Origin: an uncultured Duncaniella sp.
Lineage (GTDB): Bacteria; Bacteroidota; Bacteroidia; Bacteroidales; Muribaculaceae
Length of the DNA stretch: 49,880 nucleotides
Reading direction: 5' to 3'
Assembly (NCBI GenBank): GCA_910586665.1
Contig: CAJUIX010000023.1
Location: forward strand, 1-49,880
The translations under genes and the position numbers were made by a program. Below the pieces are notes generated by a model. It made no database searches and had not been told where the DNA came from. It saw only the letters and a list, made by a program, of their open reading frames with translations. Below, in pieces: positions 24,921 to 34,650 of the stretch. Position 1 is the stretch's first letter. The number at the start of each line of letters is the position of its first letter.

Positions 24921-26504
24921 ATGAAGAAGACTTTTTTATCCTTAGCGGCATTTTTCGCCCTGACCTTCTCCTCGGCAGTCTCGGCGGAGACCTTCACCAA
25001 TCCGATACTGACAGGCATGAATCCCGATCCGAGCATTTGCAGGGTAGGCGACGATTTTTATCTCGTGACTTCCACCTTCGAATACTATCCCGGACTTCCG
25101 ATTTATCATAGCAAGGACCTCGTCAACTGGCGCCTCATCGGACATGCTGCGGCCACTCCGCAAAGCAATCCCCTGAAGGGTGCCGGCACCTCCGGCGGAC
25201 AGTATGCCCCTACGCTCCGCTATCATGACGGCAAGTTTTATATTATAGGTACCAACTATGGCGGCGAGGGGACGCACGGCATCTCGATTATCACTGCTAA
25301 GAATCCAGCCGGTCCCTGGTCGGACCCGGTGTGGATGGACCAGTGGTGGGTCGACCCCTCGCTCGATTTCTATGACGGCAAGGCCTATTACCTCACGCCT
25401 GACAATGCCGGCAGCTTCCTTCTCGGGACGGTCGACGTCAAGACCGGCAAGGAGGAGGGTGAGCGCAAGAAGGTGGCCTCGGGACTCGGGGGCGCCTCTC
25501 CAGAAGGCCCGCATTTCTATAAAATCGGTGACTACTATTATATAATGTCTGCCGAAGGAGGCACGGGCTATGAGCATCGCGAGGTGATTCAGCGAAGCAA
25601 GGACCCATACGGCCCCTATGAGCCGAGCCCCGTCAACCCGGTGCTGTCCAACATGAACGTCCCCGACCACCCCTTCCAGGCCATCGGCCATGCCGACCTC
25701 TTCCAGCTTCAGGACGGTAGCTGGTGGGCGGTCTGTCTCGGCATCCGGCCGCAGAACGGCAAGTACCAGCACATCGGCCGCGAGACCTTCCTTGCGCCGG
25801 TGACATGGACTGCCGACGGCTGGCCCAAGGTGGGGACCGACGGCGTGGTCCGTGAGGAGTACGAGCGTCCCGCCCTCCCGTGGCATCCCTGGGAGAAGGA
25901 GCCGGCCCGCGATGATTTCGACGCCAAGAAACTGTCGCTCCACTGGAACTTCCTGCGCAATCCTTACGACAAGGACTGGTCGCTGAGCGCCAAGCCGGGG
26001 CATCTGCGCCTCAACGGTTCGGCCCTGTCGTTCAAGCAGAACGACTCACCCGCCTTCGTAGGCCGCAGGCAGACATCCATCAATGCCGACATATCGACCA
26101 AGATGTCCTTCGTCCCCGTAGCTGAAAACGAGGAGGCCGGCCTCGTCATCCGCGGCAACGACAAGAACCACTATGACCTGCTCGTGACCAGGCGCAATGG
26201 CCGCAGGGCTGTCATGATGAGGCAGTATCTCAACGATAAGGCCGAAGATTCTAAATATGAGTACATTCCCGACGGTGATGTCATCCTCGGCATCAGCGCC
26301 ACCCCCGACGAATACACATTCCGAATCAAGGAGGCCGAGGACAAGCCTTGGCGCGTGGTCGGCAAGGCTCCGACACGCAGTCTCTCCAACGAGGTCATAA
26401 GCGGCTTCACGGGTGTCTATGTCGCCATGTATGCCTCCGGCAATGGACGTGACAACACCAATCCCGCTGATTTCGACTGGTTTGAATTCATCGAGAAGGA
26501 CTGA
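24921..26504 (+). CDS. GH43 beta-xylosidase/alpha-L-arabinofuranosidase
   Basis: GH43 enzymes remove xylose or arabinofuranose from plant glycans by inversion. The 527-residue protein has a signal peptide (about 1-22, ending AVSAE), a five-bladed beta-propeller and a C-terminal beta-sandwich (about 325-527, DDFDAKKLSLHWNFLRNP) of the XynB type. The three catalytic carboxylates are visible: D36 in MNPDPSI (base), D145 in WWVDPSL (pKa modulator) and E195 in SPEGPHF (acid). It opens a five-gene operon running to 34442; GH42 starts 30 bases downstream. The choice between xylosidase and arabinofuranosidase cannot be made from sequence by eye. Confidence 0.92.
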   Translation: MKKTFLSLAAFFALTFSSAVSAETFTNPILTGMNPDPSICRVGDDFYLVTSTFEYYPGLPIYHSKDLVNWRLIGHAAATPQSNPLKGAGTSGGQYAPTLRYHDGKFYIIGTNYGGEGTHGISIITAKNPAGPWSDPVWMDQWWVDPSLDFYDGKAYYLTPDNAGSFLLGTVDVKTGKEEGERKKVASGLGGASPEGPHFYKIGDYYYIMSAEGGTGYEHREVIQRSKDPYGPYEPSPVNPVLSNMNVPDHPFQAIGHADLFQLQDGSWWAVCLGIRPQNGKYQHIGRETFLAPVTWTADGWPKVGTDGVVREEYERPALPWHPWEKEPARDDFDAKKLSLHWNFLRNPYDKDWSLSAKPGHLRLNGSALSFKQNDSPAFVGRRQTSINADISTKMSFVPVAENEEAGLVIRGNDKNHYDLLVTRRNGRRAVMMRQYLNDKAEDSKYEYIPDGDVILGISATPDEYTFRIKEAEDKPWRVVGKAPTRSLSNEVISGFTGVYVAMYASGNGRDNTNPADFDWFEFIEKD

Positions 26505-26534
26505 TAGACCTTGAATTAAAAAAATATAAGTGCC

Positions 26535-28607
26535 ATGAAAAAATATCTCGTAGCATTACTCGCCGCGGCTGCCTCAATGCAGGTAGCTGCGGAATATCAC
26601 TTCGACACACCTCTTTACGGCGCCGCGTACTATCACGAATATATGCCTTACAGCCGCCTCGACAAGGATATAGCCATGATGAAGGAGGCCGGGCTCAACG
26701 TGGTCCGTGTCGGCGAGTCGGCCTGGGGCCTGTTCGAGCCTCAGGAGGGGAAGTTTGATTTCGCTTGGATGGACACGATTATCGACAAGTTTCATGCCGC
26801 AGGCATAAAGGTGATTCTCGGAACTCCGACCTATTCTATCCCTGCGTGGCTCGCCCACAAGCACCCCGAAGTGCTCTCCGAGAAGATGAACGGGGAGAAG
26901 TCGCACTACGGCATCCGCCAGAATATGGACTTCACCAATCCGACCTACCTCTTCTACAGCGAGCGGATCATACGCAAGATGCTCGAGCGCTACGCGGGTC
27001 ACCCAGCAGTGATTGGCTACCAGGTCGATAATGAGTTGGAGGCGAGAGGTATCAACAACCGTGACTATTTCGTCGGCTTCCGCAATTACATCAAGGATAA
27101 GTTTGGCGGCGACCTCGGCCTGCTTACCAAGGAGTGGGGCATGAACTACTGGGGCATGAACATAAACAGCTGGGAGGAGTTCTACGAGCGTGACGGCGTG
27201 ACCAATCCCTCTTACAAGAACGAATGGGAGCGCTACAACCGCAAGCGTATAGCCGAATTCCTCAACTGGCAGTGCGACATAGTCAATGAATACAAGCGCG
27301 ACGACCAATTTGTCACCCACTGCTTTATGCCCGCCTTCCACAATGTTGACCAGGTCGAGTCATTCCGTCAGATGACCTATCCGGCAATTAATGTGTATCA
27401 CGGTGTGCAGGACGGCCAGGACGGCCAGCTTATCGCCTACGCGGGCGACTTCATGAGAAGCGTAGCCGGCAATAACTATCTTATCACCGAGACCAATGCG
27501 CAGGGCACCGGCTGGGATTCGGCAGGGCAGTATCCACCTTACGATAACCAGCTGCGTCAGAACGTCTATTCGCACTATGCCTCAGGAGCCAACATGGTCG
27601 AATACTGGCACTGGGCCACGCTCCACTACGGGCAGGAGACCTATTGGCGCGGTGTGATAGGCCACGACCTCGAACCGAACCGCATCTACAGGGAGTTCCA
27701 GCGCACGGCGTCGGAGCTTGGCAAGATCGGCAAGGAGATAGTAAATCTGAAGAAGGACAACAAGGTGGCCATTCTCTACAGCCATGACTCACACCATGCG
27801 CTCGGCTTCATGCCCCATTCGAAGGGTGGTGGCTACCCGACCGACAGCAACTATCCCGTACACCTCGCCCACAGGGCTCTCTACACACAGAACATTGAGA
27901 CCGACATAGTTCCCTGCGACTCGAAGAGGGATTTCAGCCGGTATTCAATGCTCGTCATCCCGCCGCTCTATGTGGCCGATGACAGCCTGCTTGCAGCGAT
28001 TGACAAGTTTGTCAGCGACGGAGGCACCGTGGTCATGATGCACAAGAGCGCCTACTGCAACGAACATTCGGCCGTGCGCCCCGTCTGCGCTCCCGGCCCG
28101 CTGCGCAAGGCTTGCGGATTTTATTATCAGGAATACTCCACAATCGGTGATATGAAGCTGCGTGACAATGCTTTCGGGCTTGGCGACAGCAACAGCATCG
28201 GCACATGGTATGAATTTCTGATTCCCGAGACGGCCAAGGCTCTTGCTTATGCCGACCACCCCTTCTTCGGCCAGTGGCCGGCAGTGACGGTCAACGAATA
28301 TGGCAATGGACGTCTATATTACATAGGCACTTATCCTTCACAGGCGCTGATTGACAAGGTTGTCAGGCTTGCCGCAGTCGAGCGCGGGCTGATTCAGGAG
28401 GATGAATATAGGTTCCCCGTCATAATACGCTCCGGCCTTAACGATAAGGGTAAGGAAATCAACTATGTGTTCAACTACAGCGCCAATCCCGTCACCGTGG
28501 TTCATCGTCGTGACGCGGCTGTCAACCTCCTGACAAACGAAAGCGTCGGCAAGGGTGACAGCATCACCATCGGGCCGTGGGATGTGGCAGTGCTGCGAAA
28601 GAAATAA
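26535..28607 (+). CDS. GH42 beta-galactosidase
   Basis: GH42 beta-galactosidases release terminal beta-galactose with retention. This 690-residue protein carries a signal peptide (about 1-19, ending QVAAE), uncommon for classic cytosolic GH42 enzymes but expected for a periplasmic PUL enzyme. The catalytic TIM barrel shows the acid/base E167 in QVDNELEARG and nucleophile E319 in LITETNAQG. A Rossmann-like trimerisation domain (about 410-600, VAILYSHDSHHALGF) and a small C-terminal beta domain follow. The stop lies two bases before the GH2 start. Confidence 0.93.
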   Translation: MKKYLVALLAAAASMQVAAEYHFDTPLYGAAYYHEYMPYSRLDKDIAMMKEAGLNVVRVGESAWGLFEPQEGKFDFAWMDTIIDKFHAAGIKVILGTPTYSIPAWLAHKHPEVLSEKMNGEKSHYGIRQNMDFTNPTYLFYSERIIRKMLERYAGHPAVIGYQVDNELEARGINNRDYFVGFRNYIKDKFGGDLGLLTKEWGMNYWGMNINSWEEFYERDGVTNPSYKNEWERYNRKRIAEFLNWQCDIVNEYKRDDQFVTHCFMPAFHNVDQVESFRQMTYPAINVYHGVQDGQDGQLIAYAGDFMRSVAGNNYLITETNAQGTGWDSAGQYPPYDNQLRQNVYSHYASGANMVEYWHWATLHYGQETYWRGVIGHDLEPNRIYREFQRTASELGKIGKEIVNLKKDNKVAILYSHDSHHALGFMPHSKGGGYPTDSNYPVHLAHRALYTQNIETDIVPCDSKRDFSRYSMLVIPPLYVADDSLLAAIDKFVSDGGTVVMMHKSAYCNEHSAVRPVCAPGPLRKACGFYYQEYSTIGDMKLRDNAFGLGDSNSIGTWYEFLIPETAKALAYADHPFFGQWPAVTVNEYGNGRLYYIGTYPSQALIDKVVRLAAVERGLIQEDEYRFPVIIRSGLNDKGKEINYVFNYSANPVTVVHRRDAAVNLLTNESVGKGDSITIGPWDVAVLRKK

Positions 28608-28609
28608 GC

Positions 28610-31366
28610 ATGATGAGGAAGTTTTTAGTTTCAGCCATAGTCCTTACAGCTGCATTATGCTCGCTGGCAGACTCTGAGGCTGCTCCGCGTCTGACGGAGC
28701 GGCAATATCTGTCGGGCATAGACAAGGACAGCAACGTCGAATGGGACTTTATGTGCACTTCGGGACGCAACAGTGGACGGTGGACGCGTATAAAGGTGCC
28801 CTCATGCTGGGAAACCGAGGGCTTCGGCACTTATTACTATGGCTGGGAGGAACCTAAGGACTCGGATGAAACCGGCTACTACCGTCACCGCTTCACGGTT
28901 GACAAATCGCTGAAGGGAAGTGACATCAGTCTTATCTTCGAGGGGAGCATGACAGATACCGAGGTTAAAATCAACGGTCGTAAGGTCGGTGTGCCCCACG
29001 AGGGCGGTTTTTACCGTTTCTCCTATAACATAGGCGATTATCTGCGCTACGGTAAGGAAAATCTCTTGGAAGTGAAGGTGAGGAAATGCCCGGCCGACAG
29101 CTCGATATACCGAGCCGAGCGCCAGACCGATTTTTGGCTCTTCGGAGGAATCTACCGTCCTGTTTATCTTGAAATAAAGCCCTCGGAGCACATCAGTTCC
29201 GTAGCGGTCGATGCCCGTGCCGACGGCTCTCTCTCGGTAGCCCCCGTAGTTTCCGACAAGGGTAGGGGCCAGGTTGAAATCCGCGTCGAGACTCTCGACG
29301 GTGGCAGGGAGCTTGCCTGCTCGTCTGTCGCCGTTGGTGATACGCTCCGCACAAAGGTCGAGGGGGTCGAGCCTTGGAGTCACGAAAGCCCCACGCTCTA
29401 CCGCCTCGTGGCCGAGCTGACCGAAAATGGCAAGGTGAAGCACCGCGTGGATGAAAAAATTGGCTTCCGTACGATCGAATTCCGTCCGGCTGACGGTTTT
29501 TATCTTAATGGTCGACACATCATTTTCAAAGGTGTCAACCGCCACTGCTTCTGGCCGGCGAGCGGACGCACGCTCTCACGCGCCGTGTCGCTCGCCGATG
29601 CGCAGCTCATCAAGGATATGAATATGAACGCCGTGCGCATGTCGCACTATCCGCCCGACAAGGATTTCCTGGAAATTTGCGACTCAATCGGCCTCCTGGT
29701 CATTGACGAGCTGTGCAGCTGGCAGAAAAGATATGACATGGATGTGGCGCGCCGGCTTGCGAAGTCTGTCGTGGAGCGTGACCGCAACCATCCGTCGATT
29801 GTCCTGTGGGCCAACGGCAACGAGGGGGGCTGGAACAGGGATGCCGATGACGACTATAAGATGTATGATCTTCAGCAACGCTTCGTAATCCACCCCTGGG
29901 AGCGCTTCCGCGGCACTGATACCAAGCATTATCCCGATTATAACTATGTCGTGAACGCCTCGATATATGACAGCGACGTATTCTTCCCGACCGAATTCAT
30001 GCACGGAGTGTTTGACGGGGGCGCCGGAGCTTCGTTGCGCGATTTTTGGGAGGCGATGATGAGCCACCGCGCCCCTGCCGGAGGCTTCATTTGGGCGCTT
30101 CTTGACGAGGGTCTGGTGCGTGCCGACATGAATGACAGCATCGACTGCCGCTATGACCTCGCTCCCGACGGAATCGTCGGCCCCCACCGCGAGAAGGAGG
30201 GGAGTTTCTATGCCATAAGGGAAATCTGGTCACCCGTTAGGATTGCCGGTCGCTCGCTTTCGGAGGTGCAGGAGCCTATAATGTATGTCGAGAATGACTA
30301 TATGTTTACGAATCTCTCAGATTGCGCTTTACGATATGCGCTTTACGATATTGAAAGTGACGGCAATGGCTCATTCGTGCAGAAATGCGTTGCCGAAGGG
30401 GCGCTTCCCTCGCCCGACGTGCTCCCGGGAGAGCGCAGGGAGGTGGATTTCAAGCTCCCTGAGCGCTGGTATGAGCATGATGTGCTTGCCGTGACGGTTA
30501 CCGATCCGATAGGCAGGGAGGTTTACACCTACAGTCAGCCTCTCGGCAATGACCGTATGCAGAAGCGCTTTGCAAAAGTTTCCTCTACAGAGTCTGTCGA
30601 CATGGCTGAGGATGAGAACACCGTCACCATAGCCAGGGCAGGTAAAAAATATGTATTCAGCAAGAAGAGTGGTCGCCTGGAGGGTATAGACACCCCCTCG
30701 GGGCACATCTCGCTCGGTGGATTCCCCTCGGTGGCCACGTCGGCCAACACTTTCAAGGAGCTTGCCTGTTACCGCGACGGCGACAATTGTGTGGTCGAGC
30801 CGCGCTTTGAGGAGGGGCAGTGGCTGAGGTGGGTATTCTCCCCCTCGGAGGCTCCGAGAGTCGACTACAGTTTCTCCGTCGGCGGCGAGACAGATTATAT
30901 AGGTATAGGCTTCGACTATCCAGAAGAGAAGATTCGCTCGATGGAGTGGGTCGGAGATGGGCCTTACAGAGTATGGAAAAACCGTCTTGACGGCGTCACT
31001 TTCGGGCGACATGAGAAGGCATACAACAACACCGTCACAGGGGAGTCGTGGGACTATCCCGAATTCAAGGGTTATCATGGCGACTGCCGCGCGGTGACGG
31101 TGAGGACCTCGGAGGGCAGTTTCACCCTTGTCCCCTCGCGTCCGGGATTGTTTTTCCAGATGTCGAAGCCTCAGGCACCGAAGTCGGCCGGAAACGGCTA
31201 CACGGTGCCTCCCTTCCCGGAAACAAATATCGGTTTCATGCACGCTATCCCCGCTATCGGAACCAAGTTCCAGTCGCCCGCACAGCTCGGCCCTTCGGGG
31301 CAGAAGAACATGCAGCTGAACTATGTACCCTTCAGCGGCAGCATCTACCTTATTATACAGAACTAA
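28610..31366 (+). CDS. GH2 beta-galactosidase-like glycoside hydrolase
   Basis: From the ATG at 28610 the protein has 918 residues and begins with a signal peptide (MMRKFLVSAIVLTAALCSLADS). An earlier in-frame start at 28577 lies within the GH42 gene and adds no signal. The GH2 order is present: jelly-roll sugar-binding domain, immunoglobulin-like domain, TIM barrel (from about 300, GFRTIEFRPADGFYLNGR) and C-terminal beta domains. Candidate catalytic residues are acid/base E405 in WANGNEGGW and nucleophile E462 in PTEFMHG. It probably removes beta-galactose (or another beta-sugar) in the periplasm. Only two bases separate it from the GH42 stop. Confidence 0.9.
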   Translation: MMRKFLVSAIVLTAALCSLADSEAAPRLTERQYLSGIDKDSNVEWDFMCTSGRNSGRWTRIKVPSCWETEGFGTYYYGWEEPKDSDETGYYRHRFTVDKSLKGSDISLIFEGSMTDTEVKINGRKVGVPHEGGFYRFSYNIGDYLRYGKENLLEVKVRKCPADSSIYRAERQTDFWLFGGIYRPVYLEIKPSEHISSVAVDARADGSLSVAPVVSDKGRGQVEIRVETLDGGRELACSSVAVGDTLRTKVEGVEPWSHESPTLYRLVAELTENGKVKHRVDEKIGFRTIEFRPADGFYLNGRHIIFKGVNRHCFWPASGRTLSRAVSLADAQLIKDMNMNAVRMSHYPPDKDFLEICDSIGLLVIDELCSWQKRYDMDVARRLAKSVVERDRNHPSIVLWANGNEGGWNRDADDDYKMYDLQQRFVIHPWERFRGTDTKHYPDYNYVVNASIYDSDVFFPTEFMHGVFDGGAGASLRDFWEAMMSHRAPAGGFIWALLDEGLVRADMNDSIDCRYDLAPDGIVGPHREKEGSFYAIREIWSPVRIAGRSLSEVQEPIMYVENDYMFTNLSDCALRYALYDIESDGNGSFVQKCVAEGALPSPDVLPGERREVDFKLPERWYEHDVLAVTVTDPIGREVYTYSQPLGNDRMQKRFAKVSSTESVDMAEDENTVTIARAGKKYVFSKKSGRLEGIDTPSGHISLGGFPSVATSANTFKELACYRDGDNCVVEPRFEEGQWLRWVFSPSEAPRVDYSFSVGGETDYIGIGFDYPEEKIRSMEWVGDGPYRVWKNRLDGVTFGRHEKAYNNTVTGESWDYPEFKGYHGDCRAVTVRTSEGSFTLVPSRPGLFFQMSKPQAPKSAGNGYTVPPFPETNIGFMHAIPAIGTKFQSPAQLGPSGQKNMQLNYVPFSGSIYLIIQN

Positions 31367-31386
31367 CCAACTAAACATAAAAAGCA

Positions 31387-33000
31387 ATGATTGAAAAAGG
31401 ATTACGCAATGTCGCAGTGGCTGTGGCCGCTCTGGCATGCAGTGTCAGCGCATCGGCCCAGCGCGAGCCGGCGGAGCAGGGCAAATTTTCCCCGACATGG
31501 GAATCCCTCTCGCAGTATGAGACTCCCGAATGGTTTCGCGATGCCAAGTTCGGCATCTGGGCCCACTGGGGTCCCCAGTGCCAGCCTGAGGCCGGCGACT
31601 GGTACGGACGCGGGATGTATGAGGAGGGCAGCAATGCCTATAAGGCCCATATTGAAAAGTATGGCCACCCCTCGGAATTCGGATTCAAGGATGTGATCAA
31701 CGAGTGGAAGGCCGATAAGTGGGAGCCTGAGAAGCTCGTGGCCCTCTATAAGAGGGTGGGCGCCCAGTACTTTTTCGCAATGGGTAACCACCATGACAAT
31801 ATGGACCTTTGGGACAGCAAGTACCAACGGTGGAACTCTGTCAACATGGGCCCCAGGCGTGATATTCTTGCCGAGTGGGAGAAGGCTGCCCGCAATGAGG
31901 GGCTTCCTTTCGGCGTGAGCATCCATTCGTCGCACGCATGGACATGGTATGAGACCGCGCAGGGTTCCGACAAGACAGGCCCTTATGCAGGCCGCTCCTA
32001 CGATGCCCGCGTGGTGACCAAGGAAGATGGTAAGGGCAAATGGTGGGAAGGCTATGATCCGCAGGAGCTTTATGTGCAGAACCATTCATTGAGCGGCCAT
32101 GCCTGGAATGTGTGGGACTGGCCTGAGGGCACGTCGGTTCCCTCGCAGGAGTACTATGACAACTTCTTCAACCGCACTGTCGACATGATTAACCGCTATA
32201 ATCCCGACTTGGTATACTTTGACGATAGCGTGCTCCCATTCTGGCCGATAGATAATACGGGGCTTGACGTTGTGGCCCACTACTACAACCGCAACATGCG
32301 TCTCCATGACGGGAAGCTGTCCGCAGTCGTGTTCGGCAAGAAGCTCGAGGGCATGCACAAGGAGGCGCTCGTGTGGGATGTCGAGAAGGGTGTACCATCC
32401 GAAGGACAGGCAAAGCCCTGGCAGACATGCACATGTCTCGGAAACTGGCACTATGACATCTCCTGCTACAGGGACAATTGGTATAAGTCGGCCAAGACAG
32501 TGGTCCACATGCTCGTCGACATCGTGAGCAAGAATGGCAATATGCTCCTGAGTGTTCCAGTCAGGGGTGACGGTTCCATTGACGACAAGGAGGAGAAGAT
32601 TCTCGAGGATATAGCCGCATGGATGGATGTCAATAAGGAAGGAATTTTCGGAACTCGCCCCTGGAAAGTCTACGGCGAAGGCCCCTCGACCATGAATACT
32701 GTGCCCCTCGACGGTGCCGGCTTCAATGAGAGCAAGAAAGAGCCCTATACCTCGGCCGACATCCGTTTTGTCGAAAAAGAGGGTACACTCTATGCCCATG
32801 TGCTCGAATGGCCGGCCGACGGCAAGGTGCTCATCAAGTCACTTGCTTCTGACAAAGGCCTTTATCCCGGCAAGGTGAGGAGAGTAGAGCTTCTTGGCGC
32901 CGGCAAGGTGAGCCATTGCCGCACAGCCGAGGGCTTGGAGGTGAGTCTCCCCTCCGGCAAGAAGCCCAATGACATATCACTCGTATTAAAAATCAAATAA
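31387..33000 (+). CDS. GH29 alpha-L-fucosidase
   Basis: GH29 fucosidases cleave terminal alpha-L-fucose with retention. The 537-residue protein has a signal peptide (about 1-24, ending SASAQ). The characteristic barrel start FRDAKFGIWAHWGPQC is followed by KRVGAQYFFAMGNHHDNMDLWDS. The nucleophile motif is PDLVYFDDS, with D279 the likely nucleophile. A C-terminal beta-sandwich starts near 440. It lies 20 bases after GH2 and 5 before the acetylesterase gene. In this context it would remove fucose capping galactosyl side chains. Confidence 0.95.
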   Translation: MIEKGLRNVAVAVAALACSVSASAQREPAEQGKFSPTWESLSQYETPEWFRDAKFGIWAHWGPQCQPEAGDWYGRGMYEEGSNAYKAHIEKYGHPSEFGFKDVINEWKADKWEPEKLVALYKRVGAQYFFAMGNHHDNMDLWDSKYQRWNSVNMGPRRDILAEWEKAARNEGLPFGVSIHSSHAWTWYETAQGSDKTGPYAGRSYDARVVTKEDGKGKWWEGYDPQELYVQNHSLSGHAWNVWDWPEGTSVPSQEYYDNFFNRTVDMINRYNPDLVYFDDSVLPFWPIDNTGLDVVAHYYNRNMRLHDGKLSAVVFGKKLEGMHKEALVWDVEKGVPSEGQAKPWQTCTCLGNWHYDISCYRDNWYKSAKTVVHMLVDIVSKNGNMLLSVPVRGDGSIDDKEEKILEDIAAWMDVNKEGIFGTRPWKVYGEGPSTMNTVPLDGAGFNESKKEPYTSADIRFVEKEGTLYAHVLEWPADGKVLIKSLASDKGLYPGKVRRVELLGAGKVSHCRTAEGLEVSLPSGKKPNDISLVLKIK

Positions 33001-33005
33001 TAAGG

Positions 33006-34442
33006 ATGAAAAAGAGCATACTTATAGTATCGGCAATGATGACGTCGCTCATCGCGAGCGCAGCCATTGAGCTGCCGGAGATATTCAGTGACAACATGGT
33101 GCTCCAGCAGCAGTCGGATGCCAGACTTTGGGGCTGGAGTAGTCCGAAAGCCACAATCAGTGTCAAACCCGACTGGAGCGAGAAGAGCTACAGCGCCAAG
33201 GCTGACGCCTCGGGCCGCTGGGAGCTTTCGGTAGCGACGCCGGAGGCGGGCTATACGCCGCACACAATCAGGCTTACGGGCGACGGTTCTGACATAGAGC
33301 TGAAAAATGTGCTTATCGGCGAGGTGTGGTTCTGCTCCGGGCAGTCCAACATGGAGATGCCCCTGAAGGGCTTTTGGTGCCAGCCGGTGGAAAATGCCGG
33401 GCGCGCGATAGCCTATTCGGGCAAGTATCCAGGAATCCGTGTGGCCACAATCAACCGCTGCGGCGAATACGAGCCGCAGTCAAAGGTGGCCGGCAAGTGG
33501 CAGGAGAGCAAGCCTGAAAATGCAGGAGAGTTCTCAGCCGTGGCATATTTCTTTGCCCGCTCGCTCACCGACATACTCAATGTGCCCGTGGGAGTGATTA
33601 ACTGCTCGCTCGGAGGAAGCAAGGTAGAGGGCTGGATGCCAAAGTGGAAGCTCGACGAGTATGCCGACTGCGATGTCGACAAGGAGAAGGTGACTCCCGA
33701 CTCGGTGCTCCATCTGTGGGAGCGAATCAACGTGATGTACAACGCCATGCTTCATCCGCTTGCCGGCTACACTGTCAAGGGTTTCCTCTGGAACCAGGGG
33801 GAGGCCAACGTGGGGCGCCACGCCGACTATCCCGCGCGCCTGTCAGACATGGTCAAAATCTGGCGCGACGAGTGGAAGCAGGGTGAGTTGCCGTTCTACT
33901 TCGTGGAGATTCCCGCCTGGAGCTACGGCAATCCCGAAGGATCGATGGCAGCCATGCTGCGCGAGTCGCAGCACAAGGCCGCGAAGATTATACCCAACAG
34001 CGGCTGTGTGAGCACGACCGACCTCATCTATCCCCGCGAGATTAATGACATCCACGGCTCGAAGAAGGAGGAAATCGGCGAGCGCCTGGCCTTCCTTGCC
34101 GCAACGCGTACATATAATGTGGCAGGTATCGACACGGACTACCCCGTATTCAAGTCCGTGGACCTCTACGGCAACAGGGCAATCATCCACCTCGACAATA
34201 TAGAGAACGGCCTTACTCCCAACGGGGCCCTCGAGGGTTTCGAGGTGGCAGGTGAGGACAAGGTGTTCCATCCGGCGGACGCCAAGGAGCTATGGTATAA
34301 CCGCGCCATCGAGGTTTCGTCGACAAAAGTAAGCGATATAAAGGCAGTCCGCTACTGTTTCAAGAATTTTTCGATAGGAGGCATACATAATCTCAAGGGG
34401 CTGCCGCTGGTGCCGTTCAGGACCGACGACTGGGCTGAATAG
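33006..34442 (+). CDS. sialate O-acetylesterase-type SGNH esterase
   Basis: The 478-residue protein has a short signal peptide (about 1-20, ending ASAA). The family N-terminus is present (LPEIFSDNMVLQQ), followed by a beta domain and an SGNH hydrolase domain. S114 lies in CSGQSNMEMP, and the catalytic D348-x-H350 in NDIHGSKKEEIGERL. Members annotated as sialate O-acetylesterases in PULs often act on acetylated plant glycans. Removal of acetyl groups from galactosyl or xylosyl residues is plausible here, as no sialidase is nearby. It is the last gene of the GH43 operon; the SusC gene has its own promoter after a 208-base gap. Confidence 0.9.
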   Translation: MKKSILIVSAMMTSLIASAAIELPEIFSDNMVLQQQSDARLWGWSSPKATISVKPDWSEKSYSAKADASGRWELSVATPEAGYTPHTIRLTGDGSDIELKNVLIGEVWFCSGQSNMEMPLKGFWCQPVENAGRAIAYSGKYPGIRVATINRCGEYEPQSKVAGKWQESKPENAGEFSAVAYFFARSLTDILNVPVGVINCSLGGSKVEGWMPKWKLDEYADCDVDKEKVTPDSVLHLWERINVMYNAMLHPLAGYTVKGFLWNQGEANVGRHADYPARLSDMVKIWRDEWKQGELPFYFVEIPAWSYGNPEGSMAAMLRESQHKAAKIIPNSGCVSTTDLIYPREINDIHGSKKEEIGERLAFLAATRTYNVAGIDTDYPVFKSVDLYGNRAIIHLDNIENGLTPNGALEGFEVAGEDKVFHPADAKELWYNRAIEVSSTKVSDIKAVRYCFKNFSIGGIHNLKGLPLVPFRTDDWAE

Positions 34443-34479
34443 TATGTTGAAAAACATAAAATCAAACATATATTCACTC

Positions 34480-34498
34480 ATGTTAACAAATCTACACC
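34480..34498 (+). promoter_or_regulatory. candidate HTCS operator, copy 2
   Basis: ATGTTAACAAATCTACACC matches the 24738-24756 element at 17 of 19 positions and again starts 104 bases before a -7 box. A partial second half, GTTAACAAAG, occurs at 34547-34556. Confidence 0.65.
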
Positions 34499-34583
34499 TA
34501 TTAGACAACAAAAATTAACCCTATCGCGCGTGATAAACCTTGTATCGTTAACAAAGAATCAACGCCGTAGGCTTTAGAAAGGG

Positions 34584-34591
34584 TAATTTTG
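34584..34591 (+). promoter_or_regulatory. -7 promoter element of the susC-to-GH5 operon
   Basis: TAATTTTG fits TAnnTTTG, 67 bases before the SusC start. No -33 TTTG is visible. A leader word TTAACCTCAAAT at 34629 is shared with 20438. Confidence 0.6.
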
Positions 34592-34650
34592 CCTAAGCGG
34601 AAAAATATATATATTAACACAATAAAATTTAACCTCAAATCTTATGAGCA